NCBI GenBank assembly: GCA_030642565.1 | Contig: DAOWNM010000116.1 | Coordinates: forward strand, 1 to 8,031 | DNA from: Bacteroidota bacterium | Lineage (GTDB): Bacteria; Bacteroidota; Bacteroidia; Bacteroidales; GCA-2748055 | Direction of reading: 5' to 3' | DNA: 8,031 bases | Part shown: piece after piece, positions 1 through 6,543 of the stretch | How the letters are laid out: each line of letters begins with the position of its first letter | How positions within the stretch are numbered: position 1 is the first letter of the stretch | Position numbers and translations under genes: made by a program | The notes under the pieces: model-generated | Databases searched by the model: none | What the model was told of the DNA's origin: nothing | The model's input: the letters and a program-made list of their open reading frames with translations, nothing else

Positions 1-2636
1 ACAAAGGAGTACCCTTCGCTCAATCCATATTCATACTGCACATCGGGATTGTTGAGCTGTTGGAGTACCGGTGCGGTAGATTCCGCATAATAGAGAAATC
101 CCCCGGTACCACTGGCCGGATCCCCGGCACTGGAGAAGAGGTCCTTCCGGTTGCTCCCTGTTGAGATCACCAGGAAGGCTCCAATGGCAAAGAGGATCAC
201 AATGCTCATGCTACGGGTCAGGTTTCTGCGAGCATTTTTCATACTCAGCAGCTGCAGATCGATCACTTCCTTTTTTTCTGAAACAGTGCGTGAGAGGTAC
301 CAGTAGAAAAAGAGAACAGCCGATAGCAGCAACAATCCACCAGCACCGAAAAAGAGAGGCACATTGACCACCTCCATCCTGATCAGCTGTGTGACAATCA
401 ATCCAATAGCAGCAACTCCGGTCGTTATAAAAAGCCAGACAACAGCCTTTCGGGAGAGCCAGGTCTTCAGTCTTTGGCCAGCTCCTTGCGATGATGAACC
501 CGTCTGCGGTCTTTGGCCAGCTCCTTGCGATGATGAACCCGTCTGCGGTCTTTGGCCAGCTCCTTGCGATGATGAACCGGTTTGCATACTTTGTGACCTC
601 CCCGGCTTTTTATGTGACCTGAAGTTACGTTTCAGTGTGCGGTTCATGGGAAACCAGAGCGCCAGAAAAGCGATCAACAGGGTGAAGAGCAGTCCGGTTG
701 CCAGGGTGGAGATCCTTATATCCATATGCATCATCTCTGTGCGAACCACCCCGCTCCACACTCCGTTCAGGGCAATAAATACCATTTTATTATAGAGCAC
801 TGCCAGCAGCACGCCAGCCACGGAGCCTGCCAGAGCAACCAGCATGCTCTCTCCCAGCGTGATGCGGCGTATGATTTTCAGCGGTATACCCATCACCACC
901 AGCGTTCTCAGTTGTTCACTCCTGCTCTCGATGTTCAACAGAAAGAGCAGCACACTCAGCAAAACAGCGGCCACCAGCAGGAAAAAACTGAGTCCGCCAA
1001 ACAGCTGACTGAAATCCACTCCGCCCCCGGCCGCCTCATACCCTTTGGTCCGGGTGGCCTCCAGGGTAAAACCAAGCATGGCCGGATCGATCTGCTCCAT
1101 TAGCGCGTTCTCCAGCGAAGTCAGAGTCAGACCCTCTTCGGAGTCTGCGAGATCATCCCCAATCGGGTCCGCGAGATCATCCCCAACCGGGTCCGCGAGA
1201 TCATCCCCAACCGGGTCCGCGAGATCATCCCCAACAGCATACCGAAACGAGGTATAGGTTCCGAAACGGTTCTTCCAGAGCTTCTCTCCCCTCTCCACAG
1301 AGATAAATGCCTTGGGAATTCCGCCATACTCGTCCCAGTAATCTTCATCTTTGTCCCTAATGCTCTCCAGCGATATGGGCACCCCGGTCTCCCAGTCACG
1401 ACAGTTGCCAACATCGGAAAGTCCGGGAAGATCGGGCATCAGATTCACATCGCCGTACCGTCCCTCCATGGGCAGGATCGAATAGACCACAAAAGTGGTT
1501 GTGGTATCGGTCAGTTCGCGCAACAGCCCCACCACAAAATAGCTTAGCTGCAATGTATCCCCCACATCGGCCGAAAGATCTTCGGCCAGCCACTCATTGA
1601 TCATTATCTGTTCGGGCTTCAGCATATGTGAAGGAACCGTGGAGACAAATGAGTAGGGTGCGGCACCGTGTGCCGATTCAATCCGGTTCACAAAGTAGGT
1701 GAGGATCCCCTCACTGGCTGAAGTCTCTTCCTGGACCGGAATCCCTTCCCTTTCAATCCCCACATGAAAGAGCGGTCCCGATGCCACATCAAAGAGCGGT
1801 CCCGATAGTGCATCATCTATAAATACCCTGTCGCTTGTCACCTCCAGTTGCTGAAGCTCATCCAGTTCGATCAGTTTCAGTCCCGCATCGGCAGCTGAAA
1901 ACTGCTCCCTCATTGCCTCCCGTATCGCCACCCTGCTGGTCTGTTCATCTGCCCGGAACAGCATTACATTGACCCTTCCGGAAAAATCCATCAACTCCTG
2001 GAAACGATCAAGTGAGATAAAAATATTGAAAGGAGCTGTTTGTGAAACCTTCAGATTGAAGCGCCCCAGCTCCTGGTCGCCCGCGACACTCTTTACAGTG
2101 GCCCTCAGTGTGACCACACTTTCGGCATCGGAGACAAAAGGTGCATTGAGCGGGATCAGGCTCGCTTTTTCTATGCGTAACAGCAGCTCATCACCCGCCT
2201 CCACACTGAGCCTGTTGGCCAGGTTGCGGCTGATAATGATCGAATCGCCCGACAGTGTACTGTAATATTTTTCCACCCCGGCTACATCATCAAAGCCAGG
2301 TTCCACACCCAGCACCTGGATGTGATTGATCCGTCGTACTCCGCCATCGGCCACTGCACTCCCCTCCTGCAGCAGAATGGAGGTAACCGGGATCTGCAGC
2401 TGGTTTTCCACCCGCTCCGAAAACTCCCGGGTAAAATAGCGGTCGCCTGCCTTCAATACATGGGTGATCTCTCCCAGGCGATGCTCAACTATGCAGTTCA
2501 GACTGTACTCCACAGAGTCGCCTACCACTTGGGCTCCGGTGAGCACTGCACCACTGATAGCCACACCCAGGGCCAGCAACAGGTTCTTCCTGGCGTAATA
2601 GATCAGGTTGTTGGTTATGAGTTTGAGGACCGTCAT
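1..2636 (-). CDS. Large FtsX/MacB-like ABC transporter permease, 3'-truncated by the window edge
   Basis: One uninterrupted frame runs from ATG at 2636-2634 to the left edge, about 878 codons with no stop, so the C-terminus is missing. Seen: a membrane segment at about residues 18-38, a long extracytoplasmic domain to about 545, then membrane segments near 546-568, 597-617 and 640-662. A basic, Ser/Gln-rich linker follows (about 664-728), then segments near 730-750, 757-778 and 808-826, and the start of a second extracytoplasmic part. This duplicated layout fits FtsX/ABC3-type permeases (LolC/E, MacB, YbbP), which work by mechanotransmission on lipids, lipoproteins or peptides and not by classic channel import. 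The ATPase gene ends 19 nt upstream and is the obvious partner. The ribosome binding site is weak (AGG a few bases before the ATG). The gene contains three in-frame tandem repeats, listed separately. The substrate is unknown. Family call is confident; function is inferred. Confidence 0.88.
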   Translation of the reverse strand, partial: MTVLKLITNNLIYYARKNLLLALGVAISGAVLTGAQVVGDSVEYSLNCIVEHRLGEITHVLKAGDRYFTREFSERVENQLQIPVTSILLQEGSAVADGGVRRINHIQVLGVEPGFDDVAGVEKYYSTLSGDSIIISRNLANRLSVEAGDELLLRIEKASLIPLNAPFVSDAESVVTLRATVKSVAGDQELGRFNLKVSQTAPFNIFISLDRFQELMDFSGRVNVMLFRADEQTSRVAIREAMREQFSAADAGLKLIELDELQQLEVTSDRVFIDDALSGPLFDVASGPLFHVGIEREGIPVQEETSASEGILTYFVNRIESAHGAAPYSFVSTVPSHMLKPEQIMINEWLAEDLSADVGDTLQLSYFVVGLLRELTDTTTTFVVYSILPMEGRYGDVNLMPDLPGLSDVGNCRDWETGVPISLESIRDKDEDYWDEYGGIPKAFISVERGEKLWKNRFGTYTSFRYAVGDDLADPVGDDLADPVGDDLADPIGDDLADSEEGLTLTSLENALMEQIDPAMLGFTLEATRTKGYEAAGGGVDFSQLFGGLSFFLLVAAVLLSVLLFLLNIESRSEQLRTLVVMGIPLKIIRRITLGESMLVALAGSVAGVLLAVLYNKMVFIALNGVWSGVVRTEMMHMDIRISTLATGLLFTLLIAFLALWFPMNRTLKRNFRSHKKPGRSQSMQTGSSSQGAGQRPQTGSSSQGAGQRPQTGSSSQGAGQRLKTWLSRKAVVWLFITTGVAAIGLIVTQLIRMEVVNVPLFFGAGGLLLLSAVLFFYWYLSRTVSEKKEVIDLQLLSMKNARRNLTRSMSIVILFAIGAFLVISTGSNRKDLFSSAGDPASGTGGFLYYAESTAPVLQQLNNPDVQYEYGLSEGYSF
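471..580 (-). repeat. In-frame 39-bp tandem repeat, about 2.8 copies, in the permease linker
   Basis: Units lie at 471-509, 510-548 and 549 to about 580. The first two are identical and the third diverges at its end. On the coding strand each encodes the 13-residue unit TGSSSQGAGQRPQ (about residues 685-722), with the last copy ending in RLK. It falls in the predicted cytoplasmic linker between the fourth and fifth membrane segments. The peptide is polar, Gly/Ser/Gln-rich and probably disordered. The 39-bp length keeps the frame for any copy number. Confidence 0.95.
1143..1236 (-). repeat. In-frame 24-bp tandem repeat, about 3.9 copies, in the permease extracytoplasmic domain
   Basis: Units lie at 1143-1166, 1167-1190, 1191-1214 and 1215-1236. 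The two central units are identical and the outer ones differ by one or two bases. Each encodes V/I-G-D-D-L-A-D-P/S, giving four acidic octapeptides at residues 468-499. They sit roughly 45 residues before the second membrane segment, on the predicted periplasmic side. The Asp-rich unit resembles a flexible or cation-binding loop, but that role is only a guess. Confidence 0.95.
1761..1808 (-). repeat. In-frame 24-bp direct duplication in the permease extracytoplasmic domain
   Basis: Units lie at 1761-1784 and 1785-1808 and share 21 of 24 bases. They encode LSGPLFDV and ASGPLFHV in series (residues 277-292). The duplication is more diverged than the arrays at 471 and 1143, so it is probably older. 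It lies in the first periplasmic domain. Confidence 0.9.
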
Positions 2637-2655
2637 GTGCCTGGCGTGGGGAAAA

Positions 2656-3339
2656 TCAGATCTGTCGCAGTTTACCGTTCCGTATCTCAAGGGTTCTGCC
2701 CATTCTCGTGGCCAGTTCGATGGAGTGGGTAACCACCATCAGGGTCAGGCCATCCTCCTGATTCAGTTCCAGCAACAGATCGGCCATCACCTCCACATTT
2801 TCGCTGTCGAGGGCCCCGGTAGGTTCATCTGCCAGCAGGATAGAGGGAGCATTGATCATCGCGCGGACTACTGCGGCACGCTGACACTCGCCCCCCGACA
2901 GTATCCCGGGCAGTTTGTTTCTGAATTCCCAGATACCCACCCGCTTCATCAGTGCCTCGGCCCGCTCAGCACTCTTTGCGCGGGATATCCTGTCTGATTG
3001 TACCAGTGTGGGGATCAATACATTTTCCAGCAGCGTGCATTGCGGCAGCAGGTGGTGGAACTGGAACACAAAACCGATCTGACGGTTCCTGAAAAGATCG
3101 ATCTCATGACTGGAATAGCCTGTAATATCCTCCCCCCGAAACTGCACACTGCCTTCATCGGGGCTGTCGAGTCCGCCCACCAGGTTCAACAGGGTGGTCT
3201 TACCTGAACCGGAGGGTCCCAGGATAGCAATACGCTCTCCCTCCTCTACCTGAAGGGAGAGATCGTTCAGCACCGGACGATAGGATGAATCGTCACGATT
3301 GCCAAAACCTTTGTTTATATGTTCAAGAGATAGCAGCAT
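2656..3339 (-). CDS. ABC transporter ATP-binding protein, LolD/MacB-type
   Basis: The 227-residue protein is a single complete nucleotide-binding domain that would power the permease encoded just downstream. Motifs seen: Walker A GPSGSGKT (41-48), Q-loop Gln93, signature LSGGE (147-151), Walker B ILLADE (167-172) with catalytic Glu172, D-loop GALD (175-178) and switch His205. The phrase FHHLLPQCTLLENV after the Q-loop is typical of the LolD/FtsE/MacB group, and the length is normal for it. One oddity is Cys152 right after the signature (LSGGECQR), where Gln is usual; ATPase activity is still expected. The ATG overlaps the glycosyltransferase stop codon in a TAATG arrangement, implying translational coupling. 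I do not give a lolD symbol, because the permease is not clearly LolC or LolE. Family call is very secure; substrate is unknown. Confidence 0.96.
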   Translation of the reverse strand: MLLSLEHINKGFGNRDDSSYRPVLNDLSLQVEEGERIAILGPSGSGKTTLLNLVGGLDSPDEGSVQFRGEDITGYSSHEIDLFRNRQIGFVFQFHHLLPQCTLLENVLIPTLVQSDRISRAKSAERAEALMKRVGIWEFRNKLPGILSGGECQRAAVVRAMINAPSILLADEPTGALDSENVEVMADLLLELNQEDGLTLMVVTHSIELATRMGRTLEIRNGKLRQI

Positions 3340-3341
3340 TA
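3337..3341 (-). promoter_or_regulatory. TAATG stop-start overlap coupling glycosyltransferase and ATPase
   Basis: The TAA stop of the glycosyltransferase (3341-3339) and the ATG of the ATPase (3339-3337) share one A. No strong Shine-Dalgarno sequence lies at the usual distance before this ATG, so ribosome re-initiation is the likely way the ATPase is translated. Confidence 0.8.
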
Positions 3342-4661
3342 TATGGTCTCTGTTTTAGCCTTTCCTTTTTTCACCTTAATGGCACTCTCATAAACCTCCA
3401 CCATTCTTTTGGCCTGTACATCGATATGGAAATATTTGTCCACCCCCTCTTGCCCACTCCTGCTCAGACGGTCCAGTTCCACCTGGTCCGACAACAGTTT
3501 CTCCAACGACTGGGCCAGGACCTCCGGTGTGTTCTCCCTGTAGATCACCCCTCCACCGGTCAGCTCAACAATCTCCGGAAAAGCTCCCAGGGCGGGTTGC
3601 ACCACGGGTATTCCCGAAGCCATGCACTCCAGCAGGTAGATACCAAATGCTTCGCCATTCCGGACCGGTACCGACACCACCGACACTTTTTCGAGATAGT
3701 CCTTGAGTCCCTGCTCCTCAAAATCGTCATGAATCTCCACCTGCTCCTGCAGTCCATGCTCCCTGATACGACTCCTGATATCGGAAAGGAACTTTTTATC
3801 ATCGCCGGTCGATCCACCTGTAAGCACCAGGTTCACATCATCAAACTCCGCTTTCTGCTTCAGCAGGAAGAAGGCATCCACAAGGATATCAAGTCCGTTT
3901 TCGTGACTCATGCGGGAGACATACCCGATATTGCGTTTTTTCTCCTTCACCGGTTTGAAGGTATAGTCAGCCGGATCCACCCCGATATGCACTGTGGCCA
4001 CCTTCGCCTCCGGAAGGGCCATTTTCTCCTTCATCACCCCGGCATAAAAGTCGCTGACCGCTATAAATTTCGTAACATACTCTGCCTTGTTCGACATCAG
4101 TTTCCAGACACTCTCCGCTGCTGAGGGTTTCATCACATCGACCCACACATCTTCGTCCTGCAGTGAGCAGATCACAGGTACATGCAACCGCTCACCCAGC
4201 TGTTGTGCCAGTCCAAGCAACAGCGCGTTGGAGAGATGGATCACATCGGGTTCACAATTCTCCACGATCCAGTCGATCATCTTCTGCAGCTCATCCTTCT
4301 GCTGCCCCTCTTCACCCAGCAACATGGAGACGGTCATCTCCTCCAGTCCCTTGGCCCTTGTGGAACCGGCAAATTTGGAGGCCAGTTTCAGCATCGGCTT
4401 GGAGTTAAGTGCACGGTCGACCCAGGCAGGGGCCTTTCTGAATATGGGAAAAAGCTGCTTCAGATAGATACTGATGGCCCCGTAAAAGACCGGAATCTCC
4501 CTGCTCAGATCGTGTTCATCGGCAAACAGCGGCAGGTACATAGGCAGCTTCACCACCATATGGTCCGATTTCCGGAGTGCCTCCACATATTTGGCGTCGC
4601 GCAGACAGTTCCCGCAGTAAAAACTTCCCCCGGAACCCGGGATGATGTGCATAGTATTCAT
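3339..4661 (-). CDS. Glycosyltransferase family 4-like protein (GT-B fold)
   Basis: The 440-residue protein probably transfers a sugar from a nucleotide-sugar donor in the cytoplasm or at the inner membrane face; donor and acceptor cannot be read from sequence. It has an N-terminal Gly-rich loop (PGSGGSFYCGNC, 8-19) with a CxxC at Cys16/Cys19. An IHLSN strand follows at 141-145, then the inter-domain phrase HIGVDP (225-230). The C-terminal donor-binding half begins near 244 with GYVSR and carries the retaining E-x7-E motif, Glu337 and Glu345 (EAFGIYLLE). The usual Arg-x4-Lys pair that binds the donor phosphates appears as Arg250 with Asn255 in place of Lys. No signal peptide or membrane span is visible. 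The start at 4661 is supported by AAAGGAT (4667-4673) five bases upstream. The gene sits between a periplasmic propeller gene and ABC genes, which suggests an envelope role. Confidence 0.9.
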   Translation of the reverse strand: MNTMHIIPGSGGSFYCGNCLRDAKYVEALRKSDHMVVKLPMYLPLFADEHDLSREIPVFYGAISIYLKQLFPIFRKAPAWVDRALNSKPMLKLASKFAGSTRAKGLEEMTVSMLLGEEGQQKDELQKMIDWIVENCEPDVIHLSNALLLGLAQQLGERLHVPVICSLQDEDVWVDVMKPSAAESVWKLMSNKAEYVTKFIAVSDFYAGVMKEKMALPEAKVATVHIGVDPADYTFKPVKEKKRNIGYVSRMSHENGLDILVDAFFLLKQKAEFDDVNLVLTGGSTGDDKKFLSDIRSRIREHGLQEQVEIHDDFEEQGLKDYLEKVSVVSVPVRNGEAFGIYLLECMASGIPVVQPALGAFPEIVELTGGGVIYRENTPEVLAQSLEKLLSDQVELDRLSRSGQEGVDKYFHIDVQAKRMVEVYESAIKVKKGKAKTETI

Positions 4662-4666
4662 TGGTT

Positions 4667-4673
4667 ATCCTTT
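4667..4673 (-). promoter_or_regulatory. Ribosome binding site of the glycosyltransferase gene
   Basis: AAAGGAT on the minus strand lies 5 nt before ATG 4661-4659. It supports this ATG over the in-frame ATG three codons later. It falls inside the 12-nt gap after the propeller gene. Confidence 0.6.
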
Positions 4674-5807
4674 CTATTTCTTTCCAAAACAGTAAACACG
4701 GCCGTCATCGCCCGCCACATAGATGCGGTTGTTGACCACAGCCGGATTGGCATGAACGGCGGTCCCCAGTTCATAGGTCCACAGCAATTTACCACTCTTC
4801 CGTTCAAGCAGAAACAGGTCGCCCCGCATACTTGCGATCAACAACCTGTTTCCCACAACCACCGGTGAGGCATCGACCCGTCCACCGGTGTTATATTTCC
4901 AAACCAGTTTTCCACTGTTTTTGTTCAGGCAGTAGACAAATTTATCGCGGTTCCCGATAAAAATATGATCCCCGTAAATGGCCGGCGACCCTATAAAGGG
5001 CAGGTTGGCCTCCTTGTTCTCAAACACCCAGTCCACCTTTTTTCCCAGCAGGTCCACTGCCGAAAATCGTCCGTCGTAATCGCCCACATAAGCATGGTCG
5101 CGGTCAATACCGGCCGAACTGGCTACATAGGTGGAGATCGACAAACTGCTGCGCACCTTCCCGGTCAGCGCATCGACCATATGGATAAAACCATCACAAC
5201 CCCCGAAAACCGCCATCCCGTTGTAGAGTGCACAGGAGCCGTTGATGAAATTATCGGTCTCATACTTCCACAGTCCCTTGCCGGTTTCAGGATCGACCCC
5301 ATGCAGGTAGTAGTCGTAGCTACCCACCAGGATCACACTCCTCTTCCCTTTCCTGTAGAAGGCAGGAGAACCCATGATCATGTTCTCGGTCTGGTAGGTC
5401 CACCTGATAGCTCCTGTATTCAAATCGACGGCATAAAGTGTTCCATCCAGGTTACCCACATAAACCACCCCGTCGACAATCAGTGCCGGGGCCTCAATAC
5501 TATACTCAGTATTGATCTTCCATTTCAGGGTGCCATCGGTCTTGATACCGTACAGGGTTCCTTCCAGCGTACCCACCACAACGATCCCGTTACACACCAC
5601 CGGTGATGCCTTGATTCCATCCTGTGCATTGAAGTTCCATAACAGGGCCGGCTTTCCGGGCAGGGATGCACTACTTACCCCATTGAGTTTCGAATCGCCC
5701 CTGAAATTACCCCAGCAACTACCCGACTGCCCCAGGAGAATCGACTCATAGGGCAACCACATCAGCCCAACCAAAACCAGAAACCTGTATAACCTTGGAT
5801 TATTCAT
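4674..5807 (-). CDS. Secreted PQQ-like beta-propeller repeat protein (BamB-like)
   Basis: The 377-residue protein begins with a signal-peptide-like stretch (hydrophobic about 9-26, cleavage probably near LLGQ at 24-27), so it should act in the periplasm or cell envelope. Next comes the WGNFRGD motif (32-38), common at the N-terminus of exported PQQ-like propellers. About eight repeats of roughly 40 residues follow, each of the form SPV..G..YVG..DG.LYAVD..TG..LW.Y. The Trp markers are near 57, 97, 137, 180, 260, 303 and 343, and the blade near 220 lacks the Trp. No extra domain carries catalytic residues, so a binding or scaffold role (as in BamB) is more likely than dehydrogenase activity. 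Only 2 nt separate it from the upstream toxin gene, and 12 nt from the glycosyltransferase gene. There is no strong ribosome binding site before its ATG, so it may depend on upstream translation. Its cargo is unknown. Confidence 0.9.
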   Translation of the reverse strand: MNNPRLYRFLVLVGLMWLPYESILLGQSGSCWGNFRGDSKLNGVSSASLPGKPALLWNFNAQDGIKASPVVCNGIVVVGTLEGTLYGIKTDGTLKWKINTEYSIEAPALIVDGVVYVGNLDGTLYAVDLNTGAIRWTYQTENMIMGSPAFYRKGKRSVILVGSYDYYLHGVDPETGKGLWKYETDNFINGSCALYNGMAVFGGCDGFIHMVDALTGKVRSSLSISTYVASSAGIDRDHAYVGDYDGRFSAVDLLGKKVDWVFENKEANLPFIGSPAIYGDHIFIGNRDKFVYCLNKNSGKLVWKYNTGGRVDASPVVVGNRLLIASMRGDLFLLERKSGKLLWTYELGTAVHANPAVVNNRIYVAGDDGRVYCFGKK

Positions 5808-5809
5808 CT

Positions 5810-6232
5810 TTAATCGCTTTCAATAATTTTTAAAAAACTTTCGGGGGTCAAAACCCCGATATCACTTTTTAAATAGTCTCTGACATTGCGGGTAAGGATA
5901 ACACTGATCATTCCCGATTGCACTGCTGCATAATTTTGCAGCGCATCTTCGAAATCCCTGAAGCCGGAATTCAGAGCCATCAATACAGTATCCTTGTCCA
6001 TCTGCAGCACATCCATAATCATCATCAGTTGCTGCATCTTATGAATGACTTTCTCATGCTTAGCAGTCTGCCGGAGCAGGTAATATGTATTGCTGCAAAT
6101 CACCGGGGTTACATATCCATGAAGCTGGCCCGTTTCGCACAGAGAGAAGAGACGGGCTGCCTGATCTGCAAAAGGAAGCCTGTCGAAAAAGAAATCAAGG
6201 ATCACATCGGTATCGATCAATACGTTCTTCAT
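5810..6232 (-). CDS. PIN-domain toxin ribonuclease, VapC-like
   Basis: The 140-residue protein matches the PIN_3-type toxins common in Bacteroidota. Expected activity is Mg2+-dependent RNA cleavage in the cytoplasm, held in check by the upstream partner. Acidic residues seen: Asp7 and Asp9 in LIDTDVILD, the cluster Asp93/Glu95/Asp96 in FRDFEDALQ, and Asp119 in TRNVRDY. The central position that holds an acidic residue in classical VapC reads SNTYYLL (47-53), with Asn48; I recall the same Asn in this Bacteroidota subfamily, so it is not obviously inactivated. The C-terminal phrase IGVLTPESFL is also typical. It starts 1 nt after the antitoxin stop and ends 2 nt before the propeller start. The length is full and no frameshift is seen, so the toxin looks intact. 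The RNA target is unknown. Confidence 0.9.
   Translation of the reverse strand: MKNVLIDTDVILDFFFDRLPFADQAARLFSLCETGQLHGYVTPVICSNTYYLLRQTAKHEKVIHKMQQLMMIMDVLQMDKDTVLMALNSGFRDFEDALQNYAAVQSGMISVILTRNVRDYLKSDIGVLTPESFLKIIESD
5832..5858 (-). terminator. Possible weak hairpin terminator or attenuator inside the toxin 3' end
   Basis: On the minus strand CGGGG and CCCCG flank a loop of about 7 nt (5858-5842), followed after a few bases by six T (5837-5832). That resembles an intrinsic terminator, but the stem is only five pairs and the sequence codes for the toxin phrase IGVLTPESF. It may arise by chance from coding. If real, it would limit toxin-antitoxin transcription into the downstream operon. 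Confidence 0.25.
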
Positions 6233-6233
6233 C

Positions 6234-6482
6234 CTACAGGTATTTCTCCGATAATCCTTTTTTCAACTCCTCTTTATAGTCAAAACCGTCAGGAGCCTTA
6301 AAAGATCCCTTCAGGGATTTAATCCTGGGTGTGATCCTTATCTCTTCCCGCTTTTCATCACTGGTGATGACCTTTAGATAGGTTTCCACAATATCGGAGA
6401 GACTGCGTCCCTCCTGGCTGGCATGCTTTTTGGCCCTTCCAATAACATCTTGGTCTATGGTCAAAGTGAGCTTTGTTATCAT
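6234..6482 (-). CDS. Antitoxin of the PIN toxin, DUF6364-like ribbon-helix-helix protein
   Basis: The 82-residue protein begins MITKLTLTIDQDVIGRAKK, followed by EGRSLSDIVETYL. This is a short beta strand and two helices, as in ribbon-helix-helix antitoxins and the Bacteroidota DUF6364 family. The basic, polar C-terminal tail (KSLKGSFKAP to the end) would wrap the toxin and block its active site. The N-terminal half should dimerise and bind the operator of its own operon. I chose ATG 6482-6480 over an in-frame ATG at 6515 because AGAGGAA lies 6 nt before it and the family start MxTKLTLTI fits. Starting at 6515 would also place the start codon inside the likely -7 promoter element. The toxin start follows 1 nt after its stop. 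Confidence 0.85.
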   Translation of the reverse strand: MITKLTLTIDQDVIGRAKKHASQEGRSLSDIVETYLKVITSDEKREEIRITPRIKSLKGSFKAPDGFDYKEELKKGLSEKYL

Positions 6483-6487
6483 GACGT

Positions 6488-6494
6488 TTCCTCT
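6488..6494 (-). promoter_or_regulatory. Ribosome binding site deciding the antitoxin start
   Basis: AGAGGAA on the minus strand, with AGAGGA about 6 nt before ATG 6482. It is the clearest Shine-Dalgarno-like site in the window and supports the 82-residue product over an 11-residue longer one. Confidence 0.7.
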
Positions 6495-6512
6495 TTTCAA
6501 TTTTATCTGCTG

Positions 6513-6543
6513 CAAATTTAGGCAATCTTAACAACACGTGCAA
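6513..6543 (-). promoter_or_regulatory. Predicted Bacteroidota-type promoter of the toxin-antitoxin operon
   Basis: On the minus strand TAAATTTG (6520-6513) matches the Bacteroidota -7 consensus TAnnTTTG exactly. A TTG (6543-6541) lies 20 bases upstream, in the position of the -33 element. Transcription would begin a few bases after 6513 and give a short leader before the antitoxin ATG. The two downstream genes, and possibly the propeller operon, would be transcribed from it. Confidence 0.6.

Noticed and set aside
1143..1236. CRISPR-like array
   Set aside because: The repeats are directly adjacent with no spacers, are in frame within a coding gene, and no cas genes are present.
364..1257. 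Plus-strand frames with repeated peptides (LWPAPCDDEPVCG and GSARSSPT units)
   Set aside because: They are the opposite-strand reading of the 39-bp and 24-bp arrays in the permease. The minus frame is open over its whole length with sensible membrane segments, so the plus frames are not genes.
1127..1593. Short minus-strand frames at 1127-1414 and 1396-1593 as separate genes or evidence that the permease is broken
   Set aside because: They are in other frames than the permease, which I translated continuously from 2636 to 1 without a stop.
3285..4868. Long plus-strand open frames (3285-4124 and 4182-4868) opposite the glycosyltransferase
   Set aside because: They lie antisense to a well-supported gene with full GT-B motifs, have no recognisable domains, and show the His/Gln/Leu-rich composition typical of antisense shadows in GC-rich DNA.
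4674..5807. DNA-level tandem repeats in the propeller gene
   Set aside because: The roughly 40-residue blades are diverged protein repeats of the PQQ-like family and do not appear as near-identical DNA repeats.
6483..6515. Longer 93-residue antitoxin starting at 6515
   Set aside because: That ATG overlaps the predicted -7 promoter element and has no good ribosome binding site, while ATG 6482 has AGAGGAA at proper spacing and matches the family N-terminus.
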